A DNA stretch of 60,185 nucleotides from Paenibacillus cremeus (GCF_007786445.1 NZ_VNJI01000048.1:1-60185), one strand, 5' to 3'. Positions 1-8,815 are shown, numbered from the stretch's first letter. Made by a program: numbers and translations. The notes: a model not told the origin generated them from the sequence alone.

Positions 1-119
1 GGCAGGTTGCCTACGTGTTACTCACCCGTCCGCCGCTAGGGTCCGAAGACCCTCGCTCGACTTGCATGTATTAGGCACGCCGCCAGCGTTCGTCCTGAGC
101 CAGGATCAAACTCTCCATT
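1..119 (-). rRNA. 16S ribosomal RNA, 5' end (partial)
   Basis: Read on the minus strand, this begins just before AGAGTTTGATCCTGGCTCAG, the universal 5' sequence of bacterial 16S rRNA, and continues with the expected GACGAACGCTGGCGGCGTGCC-type sequence until the window edge. Only the first ~119 bases are present. The mature 5' end is placed near 119 by analogy with Bacillus and is uncertain by a few bases. Two promoters lie upstream at 259-371. Confidence 0.97.
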
Positions 120-258
120 AAAGAAAAGCTGATTGTGCTCAAAAATTTACTACTGGCGAGAATTTGCATTCTCTTATTTATTGCACTCACTCGATGTTCA
201 GTTTTCAAAGGGCAATTACTCGTTGTTTCTTGCCATCCGTTTCAGCGGCGACCTGATT

Positions 259-288
259 AATATATCACAACCGCCTATCTGATTGCAA
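259..288 (-). promoter_or_regulatory. rRNA operon promoter P2 (sigma-A, extended -10)
   Basis: On the minus strand, -35 TTGCAA (283-288) and -10 TATATT (259-264) are separated by 18 bases, and a TG one base upstream of the -10 makes it an extended -10. It lies about 140 bases before the 16S 5' end. A leader with the anti-termination/processing-like element CCCTTTGAAAACTGAAC follows at about 197-214. Confidence 0.8.
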
Positions 289-342
289 GTCTTTTTTTTC
301 GAAATCATTTGATTTCTTTCCGCCGCAAAAGCGACAAGAAAT

Positions 343-371
343 AATATATCAAACCCAATAACCGTTTGCAA
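343..371 (-). promoter_or_regulatory. rRNA operon promoter P1 (sigma-A)
   Basis: On the minus strand, -35 TTGCAA (366-371) and -10 TATATT (343-348) are separated by exactly 17 bases. Both hexamers are identical to those of P2, about 84 bases downstream. Tandem promoters are usual for Bacillales rRNA operons. Confidence 0.8.
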
Positions 372-396
372 CTGTTATTTTATTCCATTGCACAAA

Positions 397-436
397 TAAA
401 AAAAAAGCATGCCGCTGCAGTTCTGCAGAAGCATGC
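397..436 (-). terminator. Terminator after lysS
   Basis: Read on the minus strand, GCATGC plus CTGCAG half-sites form a strong stem, followed by an uninterrupted T run (401-408). It sits 20 bases after the lysS stop and just upstream of rRNA promoter P1, so it insulates the rRNA operon from lysS. Confidence 0.9.
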
Positions 437-455
437 TCTTCCTTGTAAACACCAC

Positions 456-1952
456 TTATTCGCCTTGACGCTCTCTCATTAATGGGAACAGCAGTACATC
501 CCGAATCGACGGGGCGTCCGTAAGCAGCATCACCAAACGGTCGATACCGATTCCCAAACCGCCTGTCGGAGGCATACCGTACTCCAACGCACGAATGAAA
601 TCTTCATCCATCTCATGCGCTTCGTCGTTCCCTTGCTCTTTCTCCACCAGCTGCGCTTCGAAACGCTCTCGCTGATCGATCGGATCGTTCAGTTCGGTAA
701 ACGCATTAGCATGCTCACGCGCGACAATAAACAGCTCAAATCGATCCGTAAATCGCGGATCTTGATCGTTCTTCTTCGCGAGCGGCGAAATCGCCACTGG
801 GTGTCCGGTAATAAACGTTGGCTGAATCAGTGTCTGCTCTACAAAATGCTCAAAGAACGCGTTCACGATATGACCATAAGTCATCATCGGCTCCACTGGC
901 ACCTTGTGTTCTTTGGCCAACCGATGCGCTTCTTCGTCACTCATATATGCGCTGAAATCAACGCCAACAACTTCTTTGATTGCATCCACCATGGATACGC
1001 GACGCCAAGCCGGAGCCAGATTAATTTCTTGGCCCTGGTATGTGATCGTAGTCGTTCCAAGTACTTCTTGAGCAATATGAGCAATCATTTCTTCCGTCAG
1101 CTTCATGATATCTTGATAATCGGCATACGCTTCATATAGCTCGATCATTGTAAATTCCGGGTTGTGACGCGTGGAAATCCCTTCGTTACGGTAGACGCGA
1201 CCAATTTCATATACTTTTTCCAGTCCACCTACGATTAGACGCTTCAGATGAAGTTCGATCGCAATCCGCATATACAGCTGCATGTCCAGCGCATTATGAT
1301 GCGTAATAAATGGACGCGCAGCGGCACCGCCCGCAATCGCGTGCAGCGTCGGCGTTTCTACTTCCAGATAACCTCTTGAATCCAGGTAACGGCGCATGGA
1401 TTGGATGATTTTGGACCGGGAAATGAAGGTTTGCTGAACGTCCTGGTTCATAATCAAATCAACATACCGCTGACGATAGCGAAGTTCCACGTCCTTCAAG
1501 CCATGGTATTTCTCAGGCAGCGGCAGCAGCGACTTGGACAATACTTCGACGGACTTGGCTTTTACGGAAAGCTCTCCCGTCTTGGTCTTGAACACGGTCC
1601 CTTGAATTCCGATTAAATCGCCGATATCCAGCAGATCGTAAGCTTTGTACTTCGTCTCGCCAACGGCGTCCGCTCGTACATAGATTTGGATTTTGCCCGT
1701 GATGTCCTGCAGATGAGCAAAGCCCGCCTTACCCATCTCCCGCTTCTGCATGATCCGTCCAGCAATGCTGACTTCAGCACCGAGCGCGTCGAGCTCGTCT
1801 TTGGACTTGTCCTCGAAGGCTTTGACGATCTCCTCAGCATGATGGGTTCTCACATATTTTTGTCCGAACGGATCGATGCCGAGGCTTCTAAGCTCGTCCA
1901 ATTTGCCTCTGCGGATTTGCAGCAGCTCGTTTAATTCCAATTCCACCGTCAT
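456..1952 (-). CDS. lysS: Lysyl-tRNA synthetase, class II
   Basis: This cytoplasmic enzyme charges tRNA-Lys with lysine using ATP. The 498-residue length matches the family (B. subtilis LysS about 499). Residues about 60-145 form the N-terminal OB-fold anticodon-binding domain. The class II core follows, with motif 2 around RNEGISTRHNPEF and motif 3 at GLGIGIDRLVMLLTD near the C-terminus. The ATG start has AAGGAG nine bases upstream. The gene is last in the greA-lysS unit. No promoter is visible in the 75-base gap after greA, so it probably depends on read-through past the hairpin there. A strong terminator follows. Confidence 0.98.
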   Translation of the reverse strand: MTVELELNELLQIRRGKLDELRSLGIDPFGQKYVRTHHAEEIVKAFEDKSKDELDALGAEVSIAGRIMQKREMGKAGFAHLQDITGKIQIYVRADAVGETKYKAYDLLDIGDLIGIQGTVFKTKTGELSVKAKSVEVLSKSLLPLPEKYHGLKDVELRYRQRYVDLIMNQDVQQTFISRSKIIQSMRRYLDSRGYLEVETPTLHAIAGGAAARPFITHHNALDMQLYMRIAIELHLKRLIVGGLEKVYEIGRVYRNEGISTRHNPEFTMIELYEAYADYQDIMKLTEEMIAHIAQEVLGTTTITYQGQEINLAPAWRRVSMVDAIKEVVGVDFSAYMSDEEAHRLAKEHKVPVEPMMTYGHIVNAFFEHFVEQTLIQPTFITGHPVAISPLAKKNDQDPRFTDRFELFIVAREHANAFTELNDPIDQRERFEAQLVEKEQGNDEAHEMDEDFIRALEYGMPPTGGLGIGIDRLVMLLTDAPSIRDVLLFPLMRERQGE

Positions 1953-1991
1953 GGTTCCAGCTCCTTGATTTCTTTGAATGATAATAAGGCA

Positions 1992-2016
1992 AAGAAGCTT
2001 CCCAAGGAAGCTTCTT
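1992..2016 (-). terminator. Hairpin between greA and lysS (weak terminator or processing site)
   Basis: A perfect 11-bp stem (AAGAAGCTTCC paired with GGAAGCTTCTT) has a 3-base loop and starts 12 bases after the greA stop. The downstream T tract on the minus strand is poor (TTTGCCTTATTAT). It may therefore be a partial terminator or an RNA stabiliser that sets the greA:lysS ratio. Confidence 0.55.
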
Positions 2017-2027
2017 CGAAAAGGATG

Positions 2028-2504
2028 TTACTTCTTGATATCTACAATTTCATATTGAATGACGCCCGCAGGTACGTTCACATCTACAACTGCGCCCTTT
2101 TGCTTACCCAAAATAGCTTTGCCAACCGGGCTTTCATTGGAAATCTTGTTCTGGAACGGATCCGATTCCGCTGTACCCACGATGGAATATTCGACAACAT
2201 CGCCGAATTCCAAATCCTTAAGCGTTACGATGGAGCCGACACCGACGGTATCCGTATCCACTTCATCGTTGTTAATGATGCGGGCGTTGCGTAGCATTTT
2301 CTCCAGCGTAATGATGCGGCCTTCCACAAAAGCCTGCTCATTCTTGGCGTCCTCATACTCGGAGTTCTCACTAATATCTCCATAGCCGATAGCAATCTTG
2401 ATTCTTTCGGCCACTTCACGGCGTTTAACCGATTTCAATTGTTCGAGCTCTTCCTCCAGCTTCTTTAAGCCTTCCTGGGTGAGAATGACTTCTTTTTCGC
2501 TCAT
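2028..2504 (-). CDS. greA: Transcription elongation factor GreA
   Basis: GreA rescues backtracked RNA polymerase by stimulating transcript cleavage in the secondary channel. The 158-residue protein has the family architecture: residues 1-75 form an antiparallel coiled coil with acidic tip residues (DISENSEYEDAKNEQAF region), and residues 80-158 form the FKBP-like domain with the VGSIVTL and ISNESPVGKAILG motifs. The ATG start is preceded by GGGAG and AGG elements. A consensus sigma-A promoter lies about 135 bases upstream, and lysS follows after a hairpin. This position next to lysS differs from B. subtilis, where greA maps elsewhere. Confidence 0.97.
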   Translation of the reverse strand: MSEKEVILTQEGLKKLEEELEQLKSVKRREVAERIKIAIGYGDISENSEYEDAKNEQAFVEGRIITLEKMLRNARIINNDEVDTDTVGVGSIVTLKDLEFGDVVEYSIVGTAESDPFQNKISNESPVGKAILGKQKGAVVDVNVPAGVIQYEIVDIKK

Positions 2505-2637
2505 TACTACCTATCTCCCGTCGCGTGAAAGATTTTCATATTTCGAGCACCTTCGATTATGAAATCACTAATAAATTAATATATGAACGTGCCGAGGCTT
2601 GATGACTCGAGATGTTACCTCAAATTACTATTGACTG

Positions 2638-2666
2638 ATTATATTTCATGCCAATAAAAATGTCAA
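2638..2666 (-). promoter_or_regulatory. greA(-lysS) promoter, consensus sigma-A
   Basis: On the minus strand, TTGACA (2661-2666), a 17-base spacer and TATAAT (2638-2643) match both hexamers perfectly. The transcript would have a leader of about 125 bases before greA. The promoter starts 36 bases after the dusB stop, and no convincing terminator separates it from dusB. Confidence 0.9.
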
Positions 2667-2702
2667 TCAACGCCAACGAGCCCAATTTTATCCCATTTCG
2701 TC

Positions 2703-3713
2703 CTAGTGTACGATTGCGGAAGACTGATCTTCCGTCGTTCTAGCGTCTAAAGATTCAATAAAATCGTTCAAAAGTTGCACCATCGCATCCCGCTTCGTTT
2801 GTTCCATGATGGCATCCTTGATTCGCGCTCCGCCATGCAGCCCTTTCAAATACCAGGCCAGGTGCTTGCGCATTTCTTTGACCGCCACATGCTCGCCTTT
2901 CAATGCAGTTAATCGGTCCATATGCAGAATCGCGATCTTGATTTTCTCTTGAGGACTCGGCTCCGGCGGGAGCTCGCCACTCTCTAAATACTGAATCGTT
3001 CGGTACAGCATCCACGGATTGCCCAGTGCAGCACGGCCGATCATAACTCCATCAACTCCGGTATGGTCCAGCATCCGTCTGGCATCCTCCGGAGTGAACA
3101 CATCGCCGTTGCCGATGACAGGAATCGACACCGATTCTTTGACTTCTTTAATAATGTCCCAGTTCGCATGACCCGTATACATCTGCACTCGAGTACGTCC
3201 ATGGACCGATACGGCTGCGCCGCCGCCATTCTCAACGGCTTTGGCATTTTGGATCGCGTAAATATGATCGTCATCCCAGCCAATCCGCATTTTGACGGTC
3301 AGCGGTTTGCTAACGGCCTTGCTGACGGTGGAAACCATTTGCTCGATTTTGCCTGGATCCAGCAGCCAACGTGCGCCGGCGTCGCATTTAGTGATTTTCG
3401 GTACCGGGCAGCCCATGTTGATATCGATGATATCGGCGTTCGTATGCTGATCGACATATTTCGCTGCTTCTAAAAGCGACTCGGTATCGCCGCCAAAAAT
3501 TTGCAAGCTTAGCGGTTTTTCGCGTTCGTCGACAAACAGCATTTCCATCGTACGGTGATTACCATGCAGGATCGCCTTGTCACTCACCATCTCCGCACAG
3601 ACCAAGCCGCAGCCGAACTCTTTGGCGATTAGACGAAATGCCGGGTTGCATACCCCGGCCATCGGAGCCAGCACTACTTTATTGGGTGCTATTACATTAC
3701 CTATTTGAAGCAT
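2703..3713 (-). CDS. dusB: tRNA-dihydrouridine synthase, DusB family
   Basis: This FMN-dependent enzyme reduces specific uridines in tRNA. The 336-residue protein is a TIM barrel (residues about 10-245) followed by a helical tRNA-binding domain. The N-terminal APMAGVCNPAFR segment, the catalytic-cysteine motif DINMGCPVPK (~residues 98-107) and the phosphate-binding GNGDVFTPEDA and DGVMIGRAALGNPW segments are all present. The ATG follows AAGGAG, and this Shine-Dalgarno overlaps the stop codon of the small HTH gene 15 bases upstream. The gene is last in the pab-fol operon, as in B. subtilis (yacF). Confidence 0.95.
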   Translation of the reverse strand: MLQIGNVIAPNKVVLAPMAGVCNPAFRLIAKEFGCGLVCAEMVSDKAILHGNHRTMEMLFVDEREKPLSLQIFGGDTESLLEAAKYVDQHTNADIIDINMGCPVPKITKCDAGARWLLDPGKIEQMVSTVSKAVSKPLTVKMRIGWDDDHIYAIQNAKAVENGGGAAVSVHGRTRVQMYTGHANWDIIKEVKESVSIPVIGNGDVFTPEDARRMLDHTGVDGVMIGRAALGNPWMLYRTIQYLESGELPPEPSPQEKIKIAILHMDRLTALKGEHVAVKEMRKHLAWYLKGLHGGARIKDAIMEQTKRDAMVQLLNDFIESLDARTTEDQSSAIVH

Positions 3714-3728
3714 AAACTTGACACTCCT

Positions 3729-3938
3729 TTATCTCGAGACAGCGGATAGTTCCTCCGGCTCAATCCCGAGTACATCTGAAATTTTCAAGATGATTTTGGG
3801 GTCCGGCTTTCTTGTCCCCCGTTCGATTGAGCCCAGCACGGCAATGGAAACGTCCAGCTTCTCGGCGAGCTCGTTTTGCGTGTATCCTTTTAACTTACGA
3901 AATGCGCGGATGCGCTGAGCTATTGCATTCTTTTCCAC
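3729..3938 (-). CDS. yazB: Small XRE-family HTH protein (YazB-like)
   Basis: A 69-residue protein consists almost entirely of one Cro/CI-type helix-turn-helix (residues about 8-62; RAFRKLKGYTQNELAEKL then IERGTRKPDPKIILKISDVLG). It is presumably a DNA-binding regulator with unknown target. The start is GTG, inside the last codons of folK, giving a 19-base overlap in another frame, with an AAGGAAGG Shine-Dalgarno. The same small gene lies between folK and dusB in B. subtilis. Its role in the folate operon is not established. Confidence 0.88.
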   Translation of the reverse strand: MEKNAIAQRIRAFRKLKGYTQNELAEKLDVSIAVLGSIERGTRKPDPKIILKISDVLGIEPEELSAVSR

Positions 3939-4435
3939 AATGTAACGCCTTCCTTTCCTTCCACGCGCTCTAGCTGCCGGCTTAACTGTTCCGCTTGAAA
4001 CGGATCACAAGACCTCATGATTTCAATCAACGGCACGAGCACAAACGCCCGCTCCATCATTCGGGGATGCGGTAAGATTAAGTCAGGGCGATCTTGCAGC
4101 AAATCACCAAATAGAAGCATATCAAGATCGATCGTTCGCGGTCCCCACCGAACTTCCCGCTTGCGCCCCAAGGCTTGCTCCACTTCCAGCATCCGTTGGA
4201 AAAGCTGCTCTGCAGAGAGCGTCGTGCCCACTTGAACTACTTTATTTAAAAACGGATCCTGATCGACAAAGCCGACCGGATCTGTCTCATAGATACCGGA
4301 CTGTTCCGTAATCCACACATCCGGGTGTTCCTGCAGCAGCCGAAGGGCCTCCTGCAAATAGCGTTCCCGGTCCCCCATATTGGAGCCCAGGCCGAGATAC
4401 GCCCGCTCAAACGGCTTGCTTGAGTCCATGACCAT
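3920..4435 (-). CDS. folK: HPPK, 2-amino-4-hydroxy-6-hydroxymethyldihydropteridine pyrophosphokinase
   Basis: HPPK transfers pyrophosphate from ATP to 6-hydroxymethyl-7,8-dihydropterin, just before dihydropteroate synthase. The protein has 171 residues. It carries the family signatures LGLGSNMGDR near the N-terminus, RWGPRTIDLDMLLFGD (~residues 93-108, holding the Mg-binding aspartates) and LPHPRMMERAFVL. The first ATG overlaps the folB stop by one base (TAATG); a second ATG two codons on is possible. The 3' end overlaps the start of yazB. Confidence 0.97.
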   Translation of the reverse strand: MVMDSSKPFERAYLGLGSNMGDRERYLQEALRLLQEHPDVWITEQSGIYETDPVGFVDQDPFLNKVVQVGTTLSAEQLFQRMLEVEQALGRKREVRWGPRTIDLDMLLFGDLLQDRPDLILPHPRMMERAFVLVPLIEIMRSCDPFQAEQLSRQLERVEGKEGVTLWKRMQ

Positions 4436-4797
4436 TACGCCCGCTTTCTATGTATTTCTGCCGTTACTCCTTCAAAATGGATCGCTGCCGGAGGATGCGG
4501 CTTCAGCACGCGCACGGTAATTGCATTTATACTAGTATAAGTTCGCAGCACTTCAGATGCAATATCTTCAGCCAGCGCTTCGATTAGCTTGAACGTTTTT
4601 TGCTCGACGCTCCGTTTAATGACCTCATGGACTTCGGCGTAATTCACGGTATCATCAATGTGGTCCGATCTTCCCGGTTTATCGAGTGGCATATAAAGCT
4701 CAGCATCAACAAAAAAACGCTGCCCGAGTTTATTTTCCTCCGGAAACAGCCCGTGATTGCCGTAAAAGGCCATGCCTTTTAGTATGATTCGATCCAT
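4435..4797 (-). CDS. folB: Dihydroneopterin aldolase
   Basis: This enzyme converts 7,8-dihydroneopterin to 6-hydroxymethyl-dihydropterin and glycolaldehyde in folate synthesis. Conserved features are FYGNHGLFPEENKLGQRF near the N-terminus and the C-terminal KPHPPAAIHFEGV segment with the active-site lysine. I chose the ATG at 4797 (120 residues, the usual length) over an in-frame GTG at 4806, because AAGGAAGG lies eight bases before the ATG but abuts the GTG. That Shine-Dalgarno overlaps the folP stop codon, so the genes are tightly coupled. Confidence 0.95.
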   Translation of the reverse strand: MDRIILKGMAFYGNHGLFPEENKLGQRFFVDAELYMPLDKPGRSDHIDDTVNYAEVHEVIKRSVEQKTFKLIEALAEDIASEVLRTYTSINAITVRVLKPHPPAAIHFEGVTAEIHRKRA

Positions 4798-4811
4798 CCT
4801 TCGCACCTTCC

Positions 4812-5642
4812 TTACCTCGCGTTAATCATGCCGTCTGTCATCCGTGCCACTCGCTTCATAGCCAACACGTCGTGCACACGTACGATTCGGCATCCCTGGG
4901 CAATCCCAAGGGCCACCGTCGCCGCCGTACCTTCCACTACATCATTGGATGGCAGTTCCAGCGTTTTTTGAATCATGCTCTTCCGTGAGGTCCCCAGCAA
5001 CACGGGAAACCCTAATGCAGCGATGCGGTCCAAGTAGTTCATCAGCTGCAGGTTCTGCTCATATGATTTGGCAAAGCCGATGCCCGGATCCAAAATAATC
5101 TGCTCATCCCGGATGCCCGCCTCCTGCGCCCGACGCACGGTCTCGCGTAGGTCCTCTACCACGTCATGGATAAAGTTAGCATACACCGCTTCGGTGCGAT
5201 TATGCATCAGCACAATGGGGCAGCCTAGCTGAGCCGCCAGTTCGCCCATTCCAGGGTCCTTTTGCAAGCCCCAAATGTCGTTGACAATATCGGCCCCCGC
5301 TTCCAGCGCCTGCCGTGCAGTTTCCGCTTTGTAGGTATCGATGGAAATCGGCGTTCGGATGCCGGCTTCTCGGATCGCCCGGATCGCGGGAATGACCCGG
5401 CGAAGCTCCTCTTCAAGAGGCACTGCGGCAAAGCCGGGGCGAGTCGACTCCCCGCCAATGTCCAGGATATCTGCGCCTTCCTTGATCATCTGCGCCGCAC
5501 GCTGGACAGCTGTTTTCGGATTCACATAATTCCCGCCATCCGAGAAGGAATCCGGAGTGACGTTCAGTATGCCCATGATCAGCGTCTGGCTGCTGCAATC
5601 CAGCTCGCCACTTCGACAATGGATTCTCGTTCGTTGGTTCAT
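4812..5642 (-). CDS. folP: Dihydropteroate synthase
   Basis: This TIM-barrel enzyme joins p-aminobenzoate to hydroxymethyl-dihydropterin pyrophosphate and is the classical sulfonamide target. The 276-residue protein shows ILNVTPDSFSDGG (~residues 25-37), DIGGESTRPGF (~61-71) and the LDPGIGFAKS loop (~198-207). The ATG follows GGAGG and overlaps the pabC stop by four bases (ATGA), indicating translational coupling. It directly follows the three pab genes that make its substrate. Confidence 0.98.
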   Translation of the reverse strand: MNQRTRIHCRSGELDCSSQTLIMGILNVTPDSFSDGGNYVNPKTAVQRAAQMIKEGADILDIGGESTRPGFAAVPLEEELRRVIPAIRAIREAGIRTPISIDTYKAETARQALEAGADIVNDIWGLQKDPGMGELAAQLGCPIVLMHNRTEAVYANFIHDVVEDLRETVRRAQEAGIRDEQIILDPGIGFAKSYEQNLQLMNYLDRIAALGFPVLLGTSRKSMIQKTLELPSNDVVEGTAATVALGIAQGCRIVRVHDVLAMKRVARMTDGMINAR

Positions 5643-6538
5643 TGTCCATCCTCCAATCTTCCACTGACTGCAGCTTGCCGGTAAGCGGTAAGCAGTCTTT
5701 GGGTCATCGGTCCGATCCCGCGGCTTTCGACAGGATGCGCCTCCCCTTTTTCGTCAAAAAGTGCGCTTACCGGTACAAGCTCTTGGATCGAGTTTGTAAT
5801 AAACACTTCATCTGCTTGCTGCAGGTCTTCCCAACGATACCAACCTTCAGAGAAAGGGATGCTTAGGTTGTCCGCCAGTTCCATAACCAATTGACGGGTG
5901 ATGCCGGGCAGCAAGCCTGTCTCTTTAGCCGGTGTGTGCAGCGCCCCGTCTTTTATGAAGAAGACATTGCTTACGATCCCTTCGCATAAAAAGCCCTGCG
6001 CATCCAGGAACAGTCCTTCAGCCCCCGCCGCCCACGGATATCGGTTCATTTCTTTCTTGGCCAAGATGTTGTTCATATAATGCAGCGATTTGTGACGCAG
6101 GGCGCCTTCCGGCGAGTTTCTGCGGATGGCCAGCTTCTGCAGGGCTTTCCCTTCCTTGTATAAAGAAGGATGGGCTGCAGGCAGCGGTTTGACGTAAAGC
6201 ACCTCGGTTGGCTGCTTGTACGAATCGGACGGAAGTCCGAGGATGTCCACGCCGGCCGTAACCGTGTACCGGAAGTAAGCGTCAGCGTCGGCCAAGCCAT
6301 TGGCATCTAGGAGCTTAGCGACCTCAACCTTTAGCTTCGCCGGCTTCGGCTCGAAAGCGATGTCCAGCTCACGGCACCCTTCCGCCAATCGATGCAAATG
6401 CCGATACAGTAAAAAAGGGCTGCCCCCATAGGTACGAAACGTCTCAAACAGTCCCATACCATAGAGAAAACCGTGGTCGTATACGGAGACCACGGCCTGC
6501 TCTTCATTTATGACGTTTCCGTTCAGCACGATCTTCAT
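5639..6538 (-). CDS. pabC: 4-amino-4-deoxychorismate lyase (class IV aminotransferase fold)
   Basis: This PLP enzyme eliminates pyruvate from aminodeoxychorismate to give p-aminobenzoate. The 299-residue fold-type IV protein has the N-terminal VYDHGFLYGMGLFETFRTYG block, a likely PLP lysine in RHKSLHYMNNILAKKE (~residues 148-163) and the C-terminal EVFITNSIQELVPV block. Its position between pabA and folP supports lyase rather than branched-chain or D-amino-acid aminotransferase activity, which sequence alone would not separate. Its ATG overlaps the pabA stop by four bases (ATGA). Confidence 0.93.
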   Translation of the reverse strand: MKIVLNGNVINEEQAVVSVYDHGFLYGMGLFETFRTYGGSPFLLYRHLHRLAEGCRELDIAFEPKPAKLKVEVAKLLDANGLADADAYFRYTVTAGVDILGLPSDSYKQPTEVLYVKPLPAAHPSLYKEGKALQKLAIRRNSPEGALRHKSLHYMNNILAKKEMNRYPWAAGAEGLFLDAQGFLCEGIVSNVFFIKDGALHTPAKETGLLPGITRQLVMELADNLSIPFSEGWYRWEDLQQADEVFITNSIQELVPVSALFDEKGEAHPVESRGIGPMTQRLLTAYRQAAVSGRLEDGQ

Positions 6539-7116
6539 GCTTTTCTCACTGCCGTTTCCTCCAGGAAATTGCGCAGCATTTGATGCCCATGATCGGTAAT
6601 GATCGATTCGGGGTGGAATTGTACCCCTTCGATCGGATATTCCTTATGGCGCAGGCCCATGATTTCGCCCTCCGCTGTTTCGGCGGTGATCTCCAGACAA
6701 TCCGGCAGCGTTTCGCGCTTTACGATCAAGGAGTGGTACCGTGTGGCGATAAACGGCGACGGCAACCCTTTGAACACCGATTTTCCGTCGTGGAAAATTT
6801 CCGACGTTTTGCCGTGCATCAGCTTTTCCGCACGGATGACATCGCCACCGAACACTTGTCCGATGGACTGGTGTCCCAAGCACACGCCGAGAATCGGGAT
6901 TTTTCCCTTGAAATGCTCGATAAGGCTCAAGCTGATTCCCGCTTCATTCGGTGTGCAAGGCCCCGGCGAAATGAGAATATGATCCGGCTTCATCGCTTCA
7001 ATGCCAGCCAGATCGACCTCGTCATTGCGGCGTACCTCCACCTTTTCCCCAAGCTCTCCAAGGTACTGCACGAGATTATAAGTAAACGAATCGTAATTAT
7101 CGATAACCAAGATCAT
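6535..7116 (-). CDS. pabA: Aminodeoxychorismate synthase glutamine amidotransferase subunit
   Basis: This subunit releases ammonia from glutamine for PabB. The 193-residue class I amidotransferase has the nucleophile block ILGVCLGHQSIGQVFGG (Cys ~79) and the C-terminal His-Glu pair in QFHPESI. In Bacillus the equivalent subunit also serves anthranilate synthase; that dual use is possible here but cannot be read from this window. Its ATG overlaps the pabB stop by one base. Confidence 0.95.
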   Translation of the reverse strand: MILVIDNYDSFTYNLVQYLGELGEKVEVRRNDEVDLAGIEAMKPDHILISPGPCTPNEAGISLSLIEHFKGKIPILGVCLGHQSIGQVFGGDVIRAEKLMHGKTSEIFHDGKSVFKGLPSPFIATRYHSLIVKRETLPDCLEITAETAEGEIMGLRHKEYPIEGVQFHPESIITDHGHQMLRNFLEETAVRKA

Positions 7117-8675
7117 CAGCTTGTCCCCCCTGCGGCGCTCCCGCTTCGCTCACTGTATTGAATCGCCTTCCACATCGCTTTGGCCTTGTTGATTGATTCT
7201 ACATATTCCTTCTCCGGAATGGAGTCGATGACAATGCCTGCTCCCGCCTGCACATACCCGACGCCATCCACGGCAACCAACGTTCGAATGATGATATTGA
7301 ATTCCATATTCCCATTATAGTCGATCCATCCGATGGATCCGGTGTAGGGTCCACGGCGTACCGGCTCCAGCTCCTCGATGATTTCCATCGTGCGGATTTT
7401 GGGCGCTCCCGTGATCGTCCCGCCAGGGAACGTGGCAGCAATGACATCGAAGACATCCCGTCCCTCGTCCAGCCGGCCTTCAACTTCGGAAACAATATGC
7501 ATGACGTGTGAGTAATACTCGATGACCATAAAATCTTTTACGCGAACGCTACCGTAAGTGGAGATGCGCCCCAGATCGTTGCGCTCCAGATCGACCAGCA
7601 TAATATGCTCGGCCCGTTCTTTCTCGTGGTGGATCAGCTCGTCGGCCAGCCGGCGGTCTTCTTCCGCATTCGCCCCACGCGGCCTTGTACCTGCAATCGG
7701 ACGCGTACGAACGGTCCCTTGTTCCACTTGCACCAACAGCTCCGGCGAGCCAGAAACAAGCTGAAAGTCGCGGAAGCGAAGCAGCCCCATGTAAGGCGAT
7801 GGGTTCACCATGCGAAGCCACTCGTAGATCGCCTCCGGCGTTTCCCTCAGCTGTTTGTGCTGCCGAACGGATAAATTCACTTGAAACACATCGCCGGAGC
7901 TGATGTAGTCTTGAATTTTTCGCACCGCTTCAATATATCGCTCTCTTGGGAAATCGGCATGTATCCCTTCTAGGGCTTCCACGTCGATGTGCATCCGATC
8001 CGATTGGATATCCGACCGCATCCGCTCCTGCTGGGTCATCGCCTGGGCATCCGAGTTCACAGACGCGATCCGATCCCACGTCGCTTTCATTCGTTCCGCG
8101 GCTGCCTCCGCCTCGCTGAATTTTGCCTGCAGCCACTCTGCGCCATGTGTTCCGACCGCATTTTGAATCGTATGCACCGCGCAATACAGATGCTTGTCCA
8201 CATGGTCGATAATCCACAGCTCATTCAGCTGCATAAACGCGTAATCCGGTACAGGGATATCGCGGCTGGCCAGCGCAGGAAGCTTCTCAATCGTGCGAAT
8301 GACATCGTATCCCCAAAAGCCGATACACCCGCCGATCCACTTGGGAGCTCCCTCCACCATCGGAGAGCGGTAGGGCTCCATCCACTGTTTGACCAACGGC
8401 AGCGGTGCCCCATGCCAGGTCTTGCTTACTCCGTCCGCTTCAGTCACGATCGCTTCCCGGTCCGTTCCCCGAATGGTCGACACCGGCCGGAGCCCGAAAA
8501 AGCTGTAGCGACCACCTTTGCCGCTCTCGAGTACGAACGATTCAGGGGATGCTTGCTGCCAAGCCTTCTCCCATGTCAGCGGTCGGTCCGCTTCCAGCGG
8601 CCAGCTTCTTACATAAGGGAGGGCCGCATAGGCTCCTGCCCACTCATGCCATTGCTCAATTGAGGTCAGGATCAT
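7116..8675 (-). CDS. pabB: Aminodeoxychorismate synthase component I
   Basis: PabB aminates chorismate to 4-amino-4-deoxychorismate, the first committed step to p-aminobenzoate. The 519-residue protein has an N-terminal anthranilate synthase I-type domain and a C-terminal chorismate-binding domain with RTRPIAGTRPRG, HIMLVDLERNDLGRI and FPGGTITGAPKIRTMEII. It is about 50 residues longer than I recall for B. subtilis PabB, with the extra length in a central linker (~residues 190-235). The ATG follows AAGGAGG. It is the first gene of an eight-gene folate operon. Anthranilate synthase is the alternative; the pabC/folP context argues against it. Confidence 0.93.
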   Translation of the reverse strand: MILTSIEQWHEWAGAYAALPYVRSWPLEADRPLTWEKAWQQASPESFVLESGKGGRYSFFGLRPVSTIRGTDREAIVTEADGVSKTWHGAPLPLVKQWMEPYRSPMVEGAPKWIGGCIGFWGYDVIRTIEKLPALASRDIPVPDYAFMQLNELWIIDHVDKHLYCAVHTIQNAVGTHGAEWLQAKFSEAEAAAERMKATWDRIASVNSDAQAMTQQERMRSDIQSDRMHIDVEALEGIHADFPRERYIEAVRKIQDYISSGDVFQVNLSVRQHKQLRETPEAIYEWLRMVNPSPYMGLLRFRDFQLVSGSPELLVQVEQGTVRTRPIAGTRPRGANAEEDRRLADELIHHEKERAEHIMLVDLERNDLGRISTYGSVRVKDFMVIEYYSHVMHIVSEVEGRLDEGRDVFDVIAATFPGGTITGAPKIRTMEIIEELEPVRRGPYTGSIGWIDYNGNMEFNIIIRTLVAVDGVGYVQAGAGIVIDSIPEKEYVESINKAKAMWKAIQYSERSGSAAGGTS

Positions 8676-8707
8676 GCCCCCCTCCTTCCGTGCTTGATAT
8701 TGGAATT

Positions 8708-8736
8708 AGTATACTTGAAAAGTCGTTGGAAGAAAA
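8708..8736 (-). promoter_or_regulatory. Possible promoter for the pab-fol operon
   Basis: A -10-like TATACT (8708-8713, minus strand) lies 32 bases before the pabB start. No good -35 is visible at 16-18 bases (TTTTCT is the best), so the assignment is tentative. The 8676-8815 gap has no other candidate and no riboswitch or T-box that I recognise. Confidence 0.3.
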
Positions 8737-8815
8737 GCTGTTGCTTTTAGCATTAGCTTTGTCTCCAGGGATATTGTATTTTGTCCACGCTCAGACACGT
8801 TTTGTTTGAGTAGGT

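Noticed and set aside
615..1139. A 174-residue plus-strand frame opposite lysS.
   Set aside because: lysS is unmistakable on the minus strand; the frame has no features of a real protein.
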